From: Streptomyces griseiscabiei
Lineage (GTDB): Bacteria > Actinomycetota > Actinomycetes > Streptomycetales > Streptomycetaceae
Reading direction: 5' to 3'
Assembly: GCF_020010925.1 (NCBI RefSeq)
Contig: NZ_JAGJBZ010000002.1
Coordinates: 1,860,001-1,924,000 of the forward strand
Length of the DNA: 64,000 bases
Shown: positions 17,294-25,758 of the stretch, one piece after another
Layout of the letters: each line of letters starts with the position of its first letter
Position numbering within the stretch: position 1 is the stretch's first letter
Program-made: the position numbers and the translations under genes
The notes under the pieces: generated by a model
What the model was told of the DNA's origin: nothing
What the model saw: only the letters and a program-made list of their open reading frames with translations
The model's database searches: none

Positions 17294-17868
17294 CGGGCGG
17301 CCTCCCGCTCCTGGGCCGACCCGGTGGACCCGGCGGACTCGGCGAACACCTGGAGGAACGCCTCGCAGAACGCCTTGAGGTCGTCCGGCTTACGGCTGGT
17401 GACCAGCTTGCCCGGGCCGTGGTCACAGATCCGGACCTGTTCGTCGACCCAGGTGCCGCCCGCGTTGCCGATGTCGGTGCGCAGGCTCGGCCACGAGGTC
17501 AGGACCCGGCCGCGGACCACGTCCGCCTCGACCAGCGTCCACGGCGCGTGACAGATCGCGGCGACCGGACGGCCCCGTTCGGCGAACTCCCGGACGAACG
17601 ACACGGCCCGCTCGTCCATGCGCAGGAGGTCCGGGTTGGCCACCCCGCCGGGCAGGACCAGCGCGTCGAACGACCCGGCCGGTGCCTCGCCCACCACGGC
17701 GTCCACGGGGAACGTGTCCGCCTTGTCGAGATGGTGGAAGGCCTGGATCCGGCCGGCCTCCGTCGACACCAGCACGGGTTGGTGGCCGGCGTTCTCCGCC
17801 GCCTGCCAGGGCTCGGTCAGCTCGATCTGTTCGACACCCTCGGGTGCGGTCAGGAATGCGATACGCAT
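17290..17868 (-). CDS. DJ-1/PfpI-family protein (type 1 glutamine amidotransferase-like)
   Basis: 192 residues. The nucleophile-elbow Cys is in VAAICHAPWTLVEADVVRGR (Cys near 104), and DALVLPGGVANPDLLRMD supplies the preceding family motif. C-terminal ICDHGPGKLVTSRKPDDLKAFCEAFL is the usual PfpI ending. Family members include YhbO/YraA-type stress proteins reported as deglycases or chaperones. Translational coupling to katE, whose own C-terminal domain has the same fold, points to oxidative or carbonyl stress. The ATG at 17868 is the first good start. Confidence 0.88.
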   Translation of the reverse strand: MRIAFLTAPEGVEQIELTEPWQAAENAGHQPVLVSTEAGRIQAFHHLDKADTFPVDAVVGEAPAGSFDALVLPGGVANPDLLRMDERAVSFVREFAERGRPVAAICHAPWTLVEADVVRGRVLTSWPSLRTDIGNAGGTWVDEQVRICDHGPGKLVTSRKPDDLKAFCEAFLQVFAESAGSTGSAQEREAAR

Positions 17869-18048
17869 CGGTGCTCAGTCCCTTCGTCGCTCATGTCAGG
17901 TGTCCGGTGCCGCCCGGCCGCCGTGGGCGAGTGCCGAGTCCGGGTCCGGGGTGCGGACGGCCGGGACCCGCATCGGCTGCGGCGCCCCGACCGCGGGGGC
18001 ACGCCCACGACGGCGTGACCCTGCCCGCAGTACCCGGGAGCCGGAGGC

Positions 18049-18456
<408 letters not shown>

Positions 18457-18490
18457 GACTCCCCTCCAGATGGGTTTTCGTGGCCCCCGC

Positions 18491-18515
18491 GTACCCGAAC
18501 ACCCGACGCCGACAC
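18491..18515 (-). promoter_or_regulatory. SigB-type promoter of the DUF2795 gene
   Basis: On the minus strand GTGT (18515-18512), a 15-nt spacer, then GGGTAC (18496-18491). This is an exact fit to the streptomycete SigB consensus GNNT-N14..16-GGGTAC. The implied start of transcription is about 30 nt before the ATG at 18456. Confidence 0.6.
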
Positions 18516-18571
18516 AGGCACCTGGCGACGGGAACGCACCCACGCGGCCCGCCCGCCTGCTTCCCGCCCGC

Positions 18572-20410
18572 CTACTTCCCGCCCCTGCCCTTCTCACCGC
18601 CGTTCTTCTCACGGCCGTGCTTCTCGCGGTTGCCCGGCAGGAACTCCTGCAGCTTCGCCTTCAGCCCCTGTTTGACCATCGAGCCCCGGTCGGCGTCGCC
18701 CTTGAGGATCGAGGCGGCCGTGGCCTCCATCTGCTCCCAGGTGGCGTGCGGCGGGATCGGCGGCACGGCAGGGTCGGTGAGGAACTCCACGACCGCCGGA
18801 CCGTCCGCGGCGAGGGCCGCCCGCCAGCCCGCCTCGACGTCCTCCGGCTTCTCCACCCGGATGCCGGTCAGCCCCAGGGAACGGGCGAACGCGGCGTACT
18901 GGACGTCCGGCAGCTCCTGCGAGGGCAGGAAGGACGGCTCGCCGCCCATCGCCCGCAGCTCCCAGGTCACCTGGTTCAGGTCGTGGTTGTTCCAGACGGC
19001 CACGACCAGCCGCGGATCCTCCCAGCGGTCTCGGTACTTGGCCGCCGTGATCAGCTCCGCCATGCCGTTCATCTGCATCGCCCCGTCCCCGACCAGGGCG
19101 ATCGCCGGACGGTCCGGATGCGCGAACTTCGCGCCGATCGCGTACGGCACCCCGCAGCCCATCGTCGCCAGCGTGCCCGACAGCGAGCCGCGCATGGTGC
19201 CCCGCACGGTGAGGTGCCGGGCGTACCAGTTCGCCGCCGAACCGGAGTCCGAGGAGATGATCGCGTCGTCCGGCACCAGCGAGTCCAGGACGTGCGCCAC
19301 GTACTCCGGATTGATCGGGTCGGCCGACAGCTCCGCCCGGCGCGCGGTCACCTCGCGCCAGCGCGCCACGCCCGCGCACACCTCGTCGAACCACTCACGG
19401 CCCCGGTCCGGTCCGATCAGCGGGATCAGCCGCTCCAGCGTCGCCTTCGCGTCCCCGATCAGATTCACCTCGTACGGGTAGCGCATCCCGACCATGTGCG
19501 GATCGATGTCGATCTGCACGGCCCGCGCCTTGCCGAAGTCCGGCAGGAACTGCGAGTACGGGAAGGACGAGCCGATGGTCAGCAGCGTGTCGCAGTCGCG
19601 CATCAGCTCGTACGAGGGGCGGGTGCCCAGCAGCCCGATCGAGCCGGTGACGTACGGCAGTTCGTCGCTCAGCGCGTCCTTGCCGAGGAGGGCCTTGGCG
19701 ACGCCCGCGCCCAGCAGTTCGGCGATGCGGGCCACCTCGGTGCGGGCCCCGGCGGCGCCCTGCCCGACGAGGATCGCGACCTTGTCCCCGGCGTTCAGGA
19801 TCTCGGCCGCCCGCTCGACCGACTCGGCGGAGGGGACCGTGGTCCAGTCGCCGTGGTCCAGACTGGAGGGCACCATCTTGAACTCGTGGGTCGGCGCCGA
19901 GTACTCCAGCTCCTGTACGTCGCCGGGGACGATCACGGCCGTCGGCGCCCGGCGGGCGTACGCGGTGCGGATCGCCCGGTCGAGGACGTTCGGCAGCTGC
20001 TCGGGCACGGTCACCGTCTCGACGAAGTCCGAGGCCACGTCCTTGAAGAGCGTATGCAGGTCGACCTCCTGCTGATACGAGCCCCCCATCGCGCTGCGGT
20101 GCGTCTGGCCCACGATCGCGAGCACCGGCACATGGTCCAGCTTGGCGTCGTACAGGCCGTTGAGCAGATGGATCGCGCCGGGGCCCGAGGTCGCCGCGCA
20201 CACGCCGAGCCGGCCGGAGAACTTCGCGTAGCCGACCGCCTGGAACGCGGACATCTCCTCGTGCCGCGACTGGATGAACCGCGGCCGGTCCTCGGCCCGG
20301 CCCCAGGCCGCGAGCAGCCCGTTGATGCCGTCCCCCGGATACCCGAATACCTGTTCGACTTCCCAGTCGCGGAGCCTCCGCAAGATGTGGTCGGCGACGG
20401 TGGTGCCCAT
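18572..20410 (-). CDS. poxB: pyruvate oxidase-like thiamine-diphosphate enzyme
   Basis: 612 residues, a three-domain ThDP enzyme of the pyruvate oxidase/acetolactate synthase family. The N-terminal Pyr domain has FGYPGDGINGLLAAWGR and the catalytic Glu in SRHEEMSAFQAVGYAK. The central FAD-type domain is about 190-330. The C-terminal PP domain has the ThDP motif starting GDGAMQMNGMAELITAAKYRD and ending in WNNHDL. Best annotated as PoxB-like (pyruvate to acetate and CO2 with quinone reduction). A basic Lys/Gly-rich extension ends the protein in place of the usual lipid-binding helix. The ATG at 20410 is preceded by GGGAGG. PoxB is a classical stationary-phase enzyme, consistent with the candidate SigB promoter upstream. 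Confidence 0.82.
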   Translation of the reverse strand: MGTTVADHILRRLRDWEVEQVFGYPGDGINGLLAAWGRAEDRPRFIQSRHEEMSAFQAVGYAKFSGRLGVCAATSGPGAIHLLNGLYDAKLDHVPVLAIVGQTHRSAMGGSYQQEVDLHTLFKDVASDFVETVTVPEQLPNVLDRAIRTAYARRAPTAVIVPGDVQELEYSAPTHEFKMVPSSLDHGDWTTVPSAESVERAAEILNAGDKVAILVGQGAAGARTEVARIAELLGAGVAKALLGKDALSDELPYVTGSIGLLGTRPSYELMRDCDTLLTIGSSFPYSQFLPDFGKARAVQIDIDPHMVGMRYPYEVNLIGDAKATLERLIPLIGPDRGREWFDEVCAGVARWREVTARRAELSADPINPEYVAHVLDSLVPDDAIISSDSGSAANWYARHLTVRGTMRGSLSGTLATMGCGVPYAIGAKFAHPDRPAIALVGDGAMQMNGMAELITAAKYRDRWEDPRLVVAVWNNHDLNQVTWELRAMGGEPSFLPSQELPDVQYAAFARSLGLTGIRVEKPEDVEAGWRAALAADGPAVVEFLTDPAVPPIPPHATWEQMEATAASILKGDADRGSMVKQGLKAKLQEFLPGNREKHGREKNGGEKGRGGK

Positions 20411-20444
20411 ACTGGACCTCCCGGGGTGTGGTCTCCCGAGCGAG

Positions 20445-20468
20445 TCACCCGCGGGCGGAACGAGAAAC
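20445..20468 (-). promoter_or_regulatory. candidate SigB-type promoter of the pyruvate oxidase gene
   Basis: On the minus strand GTTT (20468-20465), 14-nt spacer, GGGTGA (20450-20445). The spacing and GGGT match the SigB pattern; the last two bases differ. The distance to the ATG at 20410 is about 35 nt, the same as at the neighbouring DUF2795 gene. Confidence 0.45.
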
Positions 20469-20477
20469 CCCGAATGT

Positions 20478-20502
20478 GTTTGCCGTGCATGATCCGGGGC
20501 AG
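20478..20502 (+). promoter_or_regulatory. weak SigB-like promoter candidate before the sigma factor gene
   Basis: GTTT at 20478-20481, 15-nt spacer, GGGCAG at 20497-20502. Autoregulated SigB-family genes usually carry their own recognition site, but two of the -10 bases are off and the leader would be about 145 nt. Confidence 0.25.
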
Positions 20503-20651
20503 GCGCATCAACAGTGCTTCGGACAGGAGGCACGTCCGTGGAAGTGGCGATTTCCAGATCTCCGTCACGGGTGTGTCCATTCCTGTTCACGCCCGCGCCC
20601 CCACGGTGACCGTCCATCCCAGAGGCACCATCCAGGGAGTTGCGACGCATC

Positions 20652-21440
20652 ATGCGTACCCAGGCGAAGCACCATCCGCACGACGACGCCCCCGACACCG
20701 CCGAAGCCTTCCGCAGGCTGGCCGAGCTCCCCCCGGGCCAGCAGCGGGACACCCTGCGTGACCAGATCATCGAGGCGTGGCTCCCCATGGCCGAACGGCT
20801 CGCGGGCCGGTTCCGCAACCGCGGCGAGAGCTACGACGACCTCCGCCAGGTGGCCTCCCTCGGCCTCGTCAAGGCGGTCGACCGCTACGACCCCGAGCTG
20901 GGCAACGCCTTCGAGAGCTATGCCGTCCCCACCGTCACCGGTGAGATCAAGCGGCACTTCCGGGATCACATGTGGACCCTGCACGTGCCCCGCCGGGTCC
21001 AGGACCTGCGCAATCGTGTGCGGTTCGCCAGTCAGGACCTGTCCCAGACGATCTCGGGGCGACGGCCGACCGTCGCGGAGATCGCGAAGCACGCGAACAT
21101 GAGCGAGGAGGACGTCCAGGTCGGGCTGGAGGCCCTGGAGAGCTTCACGGCGCTGTCGCTGGACGCGGAGCTGCCGGGGAGCGAGGACGGGTACTCGCTG
21201 AGCGACGCGCTGGGGTCCGCGGACCCGGCGCTCGACACGGTCGTGGACCGGGAGGCGGTCAAGCCCCGGCTGGCCGCGCTGCCGGAGCGGGAGCGGGCGA
21301 TCCTGTACATGCGGTTCTTCGGGGACATGACACAGAGCCGGATCGCGGAGCAGCTGGGGATCTCGCAGATGCATGTGTCGCGGTTGATCAGCCGGTGCTG
21401 TGACCGGCTGCGGGACCAGGTGATGAAGGACGCGGTGTAG
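20652..21440 (+). CDS. RNA polymerase sigma factor, SigB/SigF/SigG subfamily
   Basis: 262-residue group-3 sigma factor of the streptomycete general-stress or development type. Region 2 is LAGRFRNRGESYDDLRQVASLGLVKAVDRYDPELGNAFESYAVPTVTGEIKRHFRDHMW, including the core-binding and -10-reading helices. Region 3 is DLSQTISGRRPTVAEIAKHANMSEEDV. Region 4 is LAALPERERAILYMRFFGDMTQSRIAEQLGISQMHVSRLISRCCDRLR. The ATG at 20652 is chosen over a TTG at 20640 because GGGAG ends at 20639. No anti-sigma (RsbW-like) gene is adjacent. Genes beside it carry SigB-type promoter patterns and are plausible targets. Confidence 0.92.
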   Translation: MRTQAKHHPHDDAPDTAEAFRRLAELPPGQQRDTLRDQIIEAWLPMAERLAGRFRNRGESYDDLRQVASLGLVKAVDRYDPELGNAFESYAVPTVTGEIKRHFRDHMWTLHVPRRVQDLRNRVRFASQDLSQTISGRRPTVAEIAKHANMSEEDVQVGLEALESFTALSLDAELPGSEDGYSLSDALGSADPALDTVVDREAVKPRLAALPERERAILYMRFFGDMTQSRIAEQLGISQMHVSRLISRCCDRLRDQVMKDAV

Positions 21441-21484
21441 CTCCGCCGGTTCTGGGGGGCGCCGTGGAGGTGTCGGGTTCGTTG

Positions 21485-21566
21485 TCGGGTACGGGTTCGG
21501 TGGGGCTTCTCGCGCAGTTCCCCGCGCCCCTACGGGGCCCGGGGCCCCGCGCCCCTCAGCGGGGCC
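21485..21566. repeat. dispersed repeat (half copy) between convergent genes, with hairpin
   Basis: 21485-21536 repeats the left arm of the 12359 element, including GCGCAGTTCCCCGCGCCCC at 21512-21530. It is followed by GC-rich hairpins, e.g. GGCCCCGC 21543-21550 with GCGGGGCC 21559-21566. It sits between the sigma factor and the convergent PAS gene and reaches the end of the latter, so it may act as a bidirectional terminator. Confidence 0.6.
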
Positions 21567-22665
21567 GGGGGCCCATGGCCAGGCCGATGTGGCGGGACAT
21601 CGTGTCCATGGCCCGGGCCTCGGCCATCGAGAAGGCCGGGCGGGGGCCCGAGCGGAAGAGGGTCAGGACGGCCTCGACGGTGCCGGCCGGGGAGGGGAGG
21701 GCGACGGTCAGCAGGGAGGTGACGTCCGCTCTGACGAGGACCGGGGCGCCGGTCCGGTCGTGGCCGAAGGCGGCGGGGTCGGGCGGGCGGACCTGGAGGG
21801 TGGGGGAACCGGTACGGGCGGTGTCCGTGACGAGGGGGCAGGTGGCGGGATCCTGGGGCATCAGGAGCTTCGCCTCGCCCTCCGAGGGCGCCAGGACCGT
21901 GGTCCGGGTGAGGCCGGGGCCCGCCGTGTCGGCGATGACCCAGTCGGCGAAACGGCCGTGCAGGACATGGGCCGCCCGGTCGAGGGCCGCGCCGGCGGGG
22001 GCGGTGAGCAGCGCCGTCGTCATGGCGTCGACGAGGTCCATCAGGGCCGCGTGCCCGGTGGTCTCGGTGAGGTCGGGCAGCGGGCGCGGGGGCTCGACGG
22101 CGGGCATACGGTGCCCCGCGGGCTGTAGGGCGACCAGCACGGTGGCGCGCGGCTCGTCACCGGGACGCAGCGCGGTCAGCGTGGCCCGTACCGGGAGCGA
22201 GGGGCGCTGCTGGAGGTGGACGGTGAGGCTGCGGTCGCCCTCGCCGCGGGCCACGGCCGCCGCCTGGGAACGGAACGCGCCCCGGTCGAAATGAGCGAGG
22301 AACCCGCTCAGCGGACGGCCCGTCGCAGAGCCGGACCGTACGCCGGTCAAGGCGGTCGCCGCCTGGTTGAGGCGCCGCACCACGGTCTCCCGGTCCACCA
22401 GCAGCACGGGCAGCGGCAGGCTCTGGAAGACGGCCTTCAGCACCTGGTGTTCCTGCGCGGCGACCGGGGCGCCGCCGGCCGGGCCCGACGTGGTCAGCCG
22501 CTCGTACCCGGGCCACAACCGGTCGGCGACATGGTCGAGTTCGAAGATCGCCGCGTCCAGGACCGTCGGCAGGTCGTCGGCCGGTACCGAGCGGGCCGCC
22601 TTCAACTCCGCGACCCGGCGCACGAAATCCGCGAGTTCCTCACCGAATTCGTCCGTCTGCGTCAT
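21556..22665 (-). CDS. PAS/GAF-like sensor protein
   Basis: 369 residues. A PAS domain lies at about 75-185 (HQVLKAVFQSLPLPVLLVDRETVVRRLNQAATALTG), followed by a GAF-like domain at about 205-360 (DLVDAMTTALLTAPAGAALDRAAHVLHGRFADWVIAD). The end SMAEARAMDTMSRHIGLAMG is typical of GAF modules that precede PP2C phosphatases. Here there is no phosphatase, kinase or ANTAR output, so it is a sensor-only protein. It is divergent from the GAF-ANTAR gene and convergent with the sigma factor gene; a partner role in that stress pathway is plausible but inferred. Confidence 0.75.
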   Translation of the reverse strand: MTQTDEFGEELADFVRRVAELKAARSVPADDLPTVLDAAIFELDHVADRLWPGYERLTTSGPAGGAPVAAQEHQVLKAVFQSLPLPVLLVDRETVVRRLNQAATALTGVRSGSATGRPLSGFLAHFDRGAFRSQAAAVARGEGDRSLTVHLQQRPSLPVRATLTALRPGDEPRATVLVALQPAGHRMPAVEPPRPLPDLTETTGHAALMDLVDAMTTALLTAPAGAALDRAAHVLHGRFADWVIADTAGPGLTRTTVLAPSEGEAKLLMPQDPATCPLVTDTARTGSPTLQVRPPDPAAFGHDRTGAPVLVRADVTSLLTVALPSPAGTVEAVLTLFRSGPRPAFSMAEARAMDTMSRHIGLAMGPRPR

Positions 22666-22728
22666 GCGACGAACGTAATGCCTGGGAGGTGTGGACGGGG
22701 CCACGGCGGGAGCGAAAGCCGGAGACTC

Positions 22729-22753
22729 GTTTTCCACGCAGGTGAGCGGGAAG
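22729..22753 (+). promoter_or_regulatory. candidate SigB-like promoter of the GAF-ANTAR gene
   Basis: GTTT at 22729-22732, 15-nt spacer, GGGAAG at 22748-22753, 26 nt before the ATG at 22779. The -10 half resembles the broader GGGWAW form. The proximity to the start makes it the best promoter candidate in this 113-bp divergent gap. Confidence 0.4.
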
Positions 22754-22778
22754 GCGACTGGGAGAGGAGGCGTGCTTC

Positions 22779-23495
22779 ATGCCGGAAAGCGAGCAACTCG
22801 GCCGCGTGGGACGGGAGTCGGCGGAATCCGCGCATCCGGGCAGAAGGCTCTCCGAACTCGTCGAACAGGCCGCCCGCTGCACCAGCGACTGCTGCGGCGC
22901 CAGCGGCATGGTGACCGACAGCGGCACCGAGCGGCCCGCCGCCGTCACCCACCCCGACCTCGCCGGACTCGTCGCGGTCCAACTGCGCTCGGGCGACGGA
23001 CCGATCCCGTCCGCGCTGGAACGCGGTGAGCCGGTCGACTCCGCCGATCTGCTGCGGGAGGAACGCTGGCCTGCGTACCGGGCCATGGCTCTCGACGCGG
23101 GCGTACGGTCCAGTGTCACGCTGCCCTTCCGGCGGGCCGGCCTCACCGTGACCCTCAGCCTCTACAGCTTCCGCCCCCACACCCTGGAGGACGCCCCGCA
23201 CGGCCCCGCGCGCGCCCTCGGGGACCTCGCCGCGACCTGTATCGTCCGCGACCGCTCCTACCGGGCCGCGCTCACCGAACTCGACCAGCTCGGCGCCGCC
23301 CTGCGCACCCGCCCGGTCGTCGACCAGGCCTGCGGCATGGTCATGCATGTCCTCGGCTGCGACGCGGAGACCGCGTTCACCGTCCTGCGCCGCATCTCCC
23401 AGGGCACCAACCGCAAACTGTCGGACGTCGCGTCGGCGGTGGTGGAGAAGAGGGGCAGGGGCCTGGAGAGGGAACTGGTCTCGCTCTCCAGCTGA
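22779..23495 (+). CDS. GAF and ANTAR domain RNA-binding regulator
   Basis: 238 residues. A GAF-type sensor covers about 25-160 (LSELVEQAARCTSDCCGASGMV..RSSVTLPFRRAGLTVTLSLYSF). An ANTAR domain covers about 170-228 (LGAALRTRPVVDQACGMVMHVLGCDAETAFTVLRRISQGTNRKLSDVASAVVE). ANTAR domains act as transcription antiterminators by binding paired RNA hairpins. The GAF half has four Cys near its start (CTSDCC), which might sense redox; that is a guess. AGAGGAGG precedes the ATG. Confidence 0.88.
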   Translation: MPESEQLGRVGRESAESAHPGRRLSELVEQAARCTSDCCGASGMVTDSGTERPAAVTHPDLAGLVAVQLRSGDGPIPSALERGEPVDSADLLREERWPAYRAMALDAGVRSSVTLPFRRAGLTVTLSLYSFRPHTLEDAPHGPARALGDLAATCIVRDRSYRAALTELDQLGAALRTRPVVDQACGMVMHVLGCDAETAFTVLRRISQGTNRKLSDVASAVVEKRGRGLERELVSLSS

Positions 23496-23693
23496 GCGCT
23501 CCGGCCCGTTCCGGCGGCGCTCCGCTGTCCGTTCAGGGGCGCGCGGGCGCGCGGGGCGAGGTCACCCGGTCGGCCCTCCGCGTCCCGCAAATGGTGCCCG
23601 GCCGCGCGCGCCCCGCCGCCCCCGGCGCTCTGATGGACGCGGGGCACGACGGTCGTGCCCCACCCGCCGGAGCCGCCCGAAGGAGCCCCGCCC

Positions 23694-24401
23694 ATGCCCC
23701 CGCCCCCGCGTCCGTCCGTGCGCCGCAGAGCCCCTGTCCTGCCCGCGGCCCTGTCCGCCGCCGCCCTGATCGGCACCGTCCTGGGCACCGCCGCGCCCGC
23801 GTACGCGGACCCCGCGGCCGAGGTCACCCCGTACTCCGTCGCGCCGGGCGGCACCCTCACGTTCTCCGTCTCCTGCGACCCGACCGGCGGCCCCGCCCCC
23901 GAGACGATCGACGCCAGCTCACAGGCCTTCGAACAGGGCACCGTCACCCTGCAGCGCCTCCCCGGCGACGGAGACTCCGCGGCCGGCCCCTCCTACCAGG
24001 GCACCGCCAAGATCGCGCCCGCCGCGGACTTCGAGACCGGCGCCGCGGCGGCGGACTCCGCCACCGAGTGGGGCGTGGACGGCGTCTGCCCCGCGGCCCC
24101 CGGCGTGGAGGGCAGACAGTGGAGCGCCGCCTTCGGCGTGGCCGTCGGCGGCGACGACCCGTACCGCTCCACCCACCAGCCGACCCACCAGCCGACGCAT
24201 CAACCGCCCCATCAGCCGACGCACGAACCCACCGACCATTCCACGCATCCCCCCGCCCCGGTCCAGCGCGGGGTCCACGCGGGCGGCGGCGGGGCCTTCA
24301 CCGACTCCGTCCCGGCCATGGTCGCCGGCGGCCTCCTCGTCGCGGGCGCGCTCGGCGCGGCCGTCCACCGACTGCGCCGCCGGGACCGGGGGACGCTGTG
24401 A
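23694..24401 (+). CDS. secreted, C-terminally membrane-anchored protein with His-Gln-Pro-Thr repeats
   Basis: 235 residues. The signal peptide ends at about 38 (GTAAPAYA). The exported part (39-155) has two Cys (FSVSCDPTG and DGVCPAAPG) and an Ig-like composition (YSVAPGGTLTFSVSCDPTG). Residues about 160-190 are a repeat of HQPT with variants HQPP and HEPT, probably a wall-spanning stalk. It ends in a hydrophobic helix (AMVAGGLLVAGALGAAV) with an Arg-rich cytoplasmic tail, but no sortase LPXTG. AAGGAG 8 nt upstream selects the ATG at 23694 over a GTG at 23655. Function unknown. Confidence 0.72.
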   Translation: MPPPPRPSVRRRAPVLPAALSAAALIGTVLGTAAPAYADPAAEVTPYSVAPGGTLTFSVSCDPTGGPAPETIDASSQAFEQGTVTLQRLPGDGDSAAGPSYQGTAKIAPAADFETGAAAADSATEWGVDGVCPAAPGVEGRQWSAAFGVAVGGDDPYRSTHQPTHQPTHQPPHQPTHEPTDHSTHPPAPVQRGVHAGGGGAFTDSVPAMVAGGLLVAGALGAAVHRLRRRDRGTL

Positions 24402-24503
24402 CCGGCACGACCCGCACCGGGACCCATGGGGCGCGTGAGGCTGGGTACTGACAGGCCGAAGGCGCGTAGGACGGTGTGCGCACACGACAGCGTGGAGGCG
24501 GAG

Positions 24504-25721
24504 ATGGCGCGGACGGATCCGGAAGGGCACGGTCCGGTCCGTTACGGCCCGCCCCTCCCCGCCCAGGGACTGCCCGTCCTGCCCGAACTCGCCGCGGTGC
24601 TCTCCGCCGCCGCGGGCCGGCCCCACCCCGTACCGCCCGGTGGCGACCCCGCCCTCCTGGACGCCGCCTGCGGCTACTGGGACCGGCGCGGACTGGCCAC
24701 CACACGGGACAGGGCCGTCGCCGCCCCCGGTGCCCCCGCCCTGCTCCTCGCACTGACCGCCGCGATCGGCGGCGACGTGTTGCTGCCCCGGCCGTGCGCC
24801 GCCTGGTGGGAGCCGCAGGCGCGGGCGCTCGGACGATCCGTGTTCCATGTCGCCACGCCCGCCGAGTGCGGGGGAGTGCCGGACCCGTACGCGCTGCTGG
24901 AGACCGTCCGCAGGATCCGGGCCGAGGGCGGCGACCCCCGGCTGCTCGTGCTGTGCGTCGCCGACGACCCGACCGCCACCGTCGCCCCGCCCGAACTGGT
25001 CCGCGAGGCCATGGAGGCGGCCCTCGGGGAGGGGCTCCACCTGGTCAGCGACGAGACCTGGCGCGACACCGTGCACGACCCGCACGCCACCGTGCTGCTC
25101 AGCCCGGCCGAGATGCTGCCCGACCGGGTCACCGTCGTCACCGACCTGGCCGGTGCCTTCCTGCCGACGGGCTGGCCCGCCGCCGTGGCCCGCTTCCCGG
25201 CCGGCGAGGACGGCACAGGTCTGCGCGACCGCGTCCTCGACGTGCTCACCGCGCTGGGCGCCCGGGTCGCCACCCCGGTCGCCGCGGCCGCCGCGTACGC
25301 CCTCGACGAGCCCGCCCCCGTCACCGAACGCCTCGCCGCCGCCGTACGCCTGCACGCGCGCCTCGCCGACGCCGCGCACCGGGCCGTGGTGGCCGCCGGG
25401 GCGCTCGCCCTGCCACCGGGCGCCGGACGGCATCTGTACGCCGACCTCGCCCCGCTGCGCCCGTCCCTCGTCGCGCACGGGGTCGCCGACGCGCAGGAGG
25501 CCGAGGACTTCCTCACCGGCCTGCTGGGGATGCCCGCGCCCGGCGGCCACCGGTTCGGGGACGACCTCGGGGCGTTGCGCGTCCGGCTGTCCACGGCGGC
25601 GTTCCTCGGCACCACCGACGCGGAGCGCGCGCAGGTCCTCGACGCGCGGAACCCGCTGGAACTCCCGCACGTGGAAAGCGCGTTGACCGCCTTCGGAGCG
25701 GCTTTCCAGGGCCTTCGATGA
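24504..25721 (+). CDS. lysine-free aminotransferase class I/II-fold protein, probably not PLP-dependent
   Basis: 405 residues with the fold-type-I aminotransferase layout. The PLP-phosphate region is ALLLALTAAIGGDVLLPRPCAAWW, the pyridine-contacting Asp region is LVSDETWRDTV (about residue 183), and the position of the Schiff-base Lys is TDLAGAFLPTGW (about 213), where relatives read SxSKxFxxxGWR. Lys is replaced by Gly and the whole chain contains no lysine at all, so no internal aldimine is possible. It may be a non-catalytic paralogue with a binding or regulatory role, or use PMP. The ATG at 24504 has GGAGGCGGAG upstream. It lies 37 bp before a metallo-beta-lactamase-fold gene, so the two are probably an operon. 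Confidence 0.75.
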   Translation: MARTDPEGHGPVRYGPPLPAQGLPVLPELAAVLSAAAGRPHPVPPGGDPALLDAACGYWDRRGLATTRDRAVAAPGAPALLLALTAAIGGDVLLPRPCAAWWEPQARALGRSVFHVATPAECGGVPDPYALLETVRRIRAEGGDPRLLVLCVADDPTATVAPPELVREAMEAALGEGLHLVSDETWRDTVHDPHATVLLSPAEMLPDRVTVVTDLAGAFLPTGWPAAVARFPAGEDGTGLRDRVLDVLTALGARVATPVAAAAAYALDEPAPVTERLAAAVRLHARLADAAHRAVVAAGALALPPGAGRHLYADLAPLRPSLVAHGVADAQEAEDFLTGLLGMPAPGGHRFGDDLGALRVRLSTAAFLGTTDAERAQVLDARNPLELPHVESALTAFGAAFQGLR

Positions 25722-25758
25722 TCCTTCGTGACGACGCTCGGCGACGGGAGCCTCCTCG

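Noticed and set aside
15170..17551. 793-codon plus-strand frame opposite katE
   Set aside because: Pure shadow of the catalase; residues such as VRR/GHR runs are typical of antisense high-GC codons.
24172..24240. CRISPR-like short repeats
   Set aside because: They are in-frame codons for a His-Gln-Pro-Thr repeat in a secreted protein, with no spacers and no cas genes.
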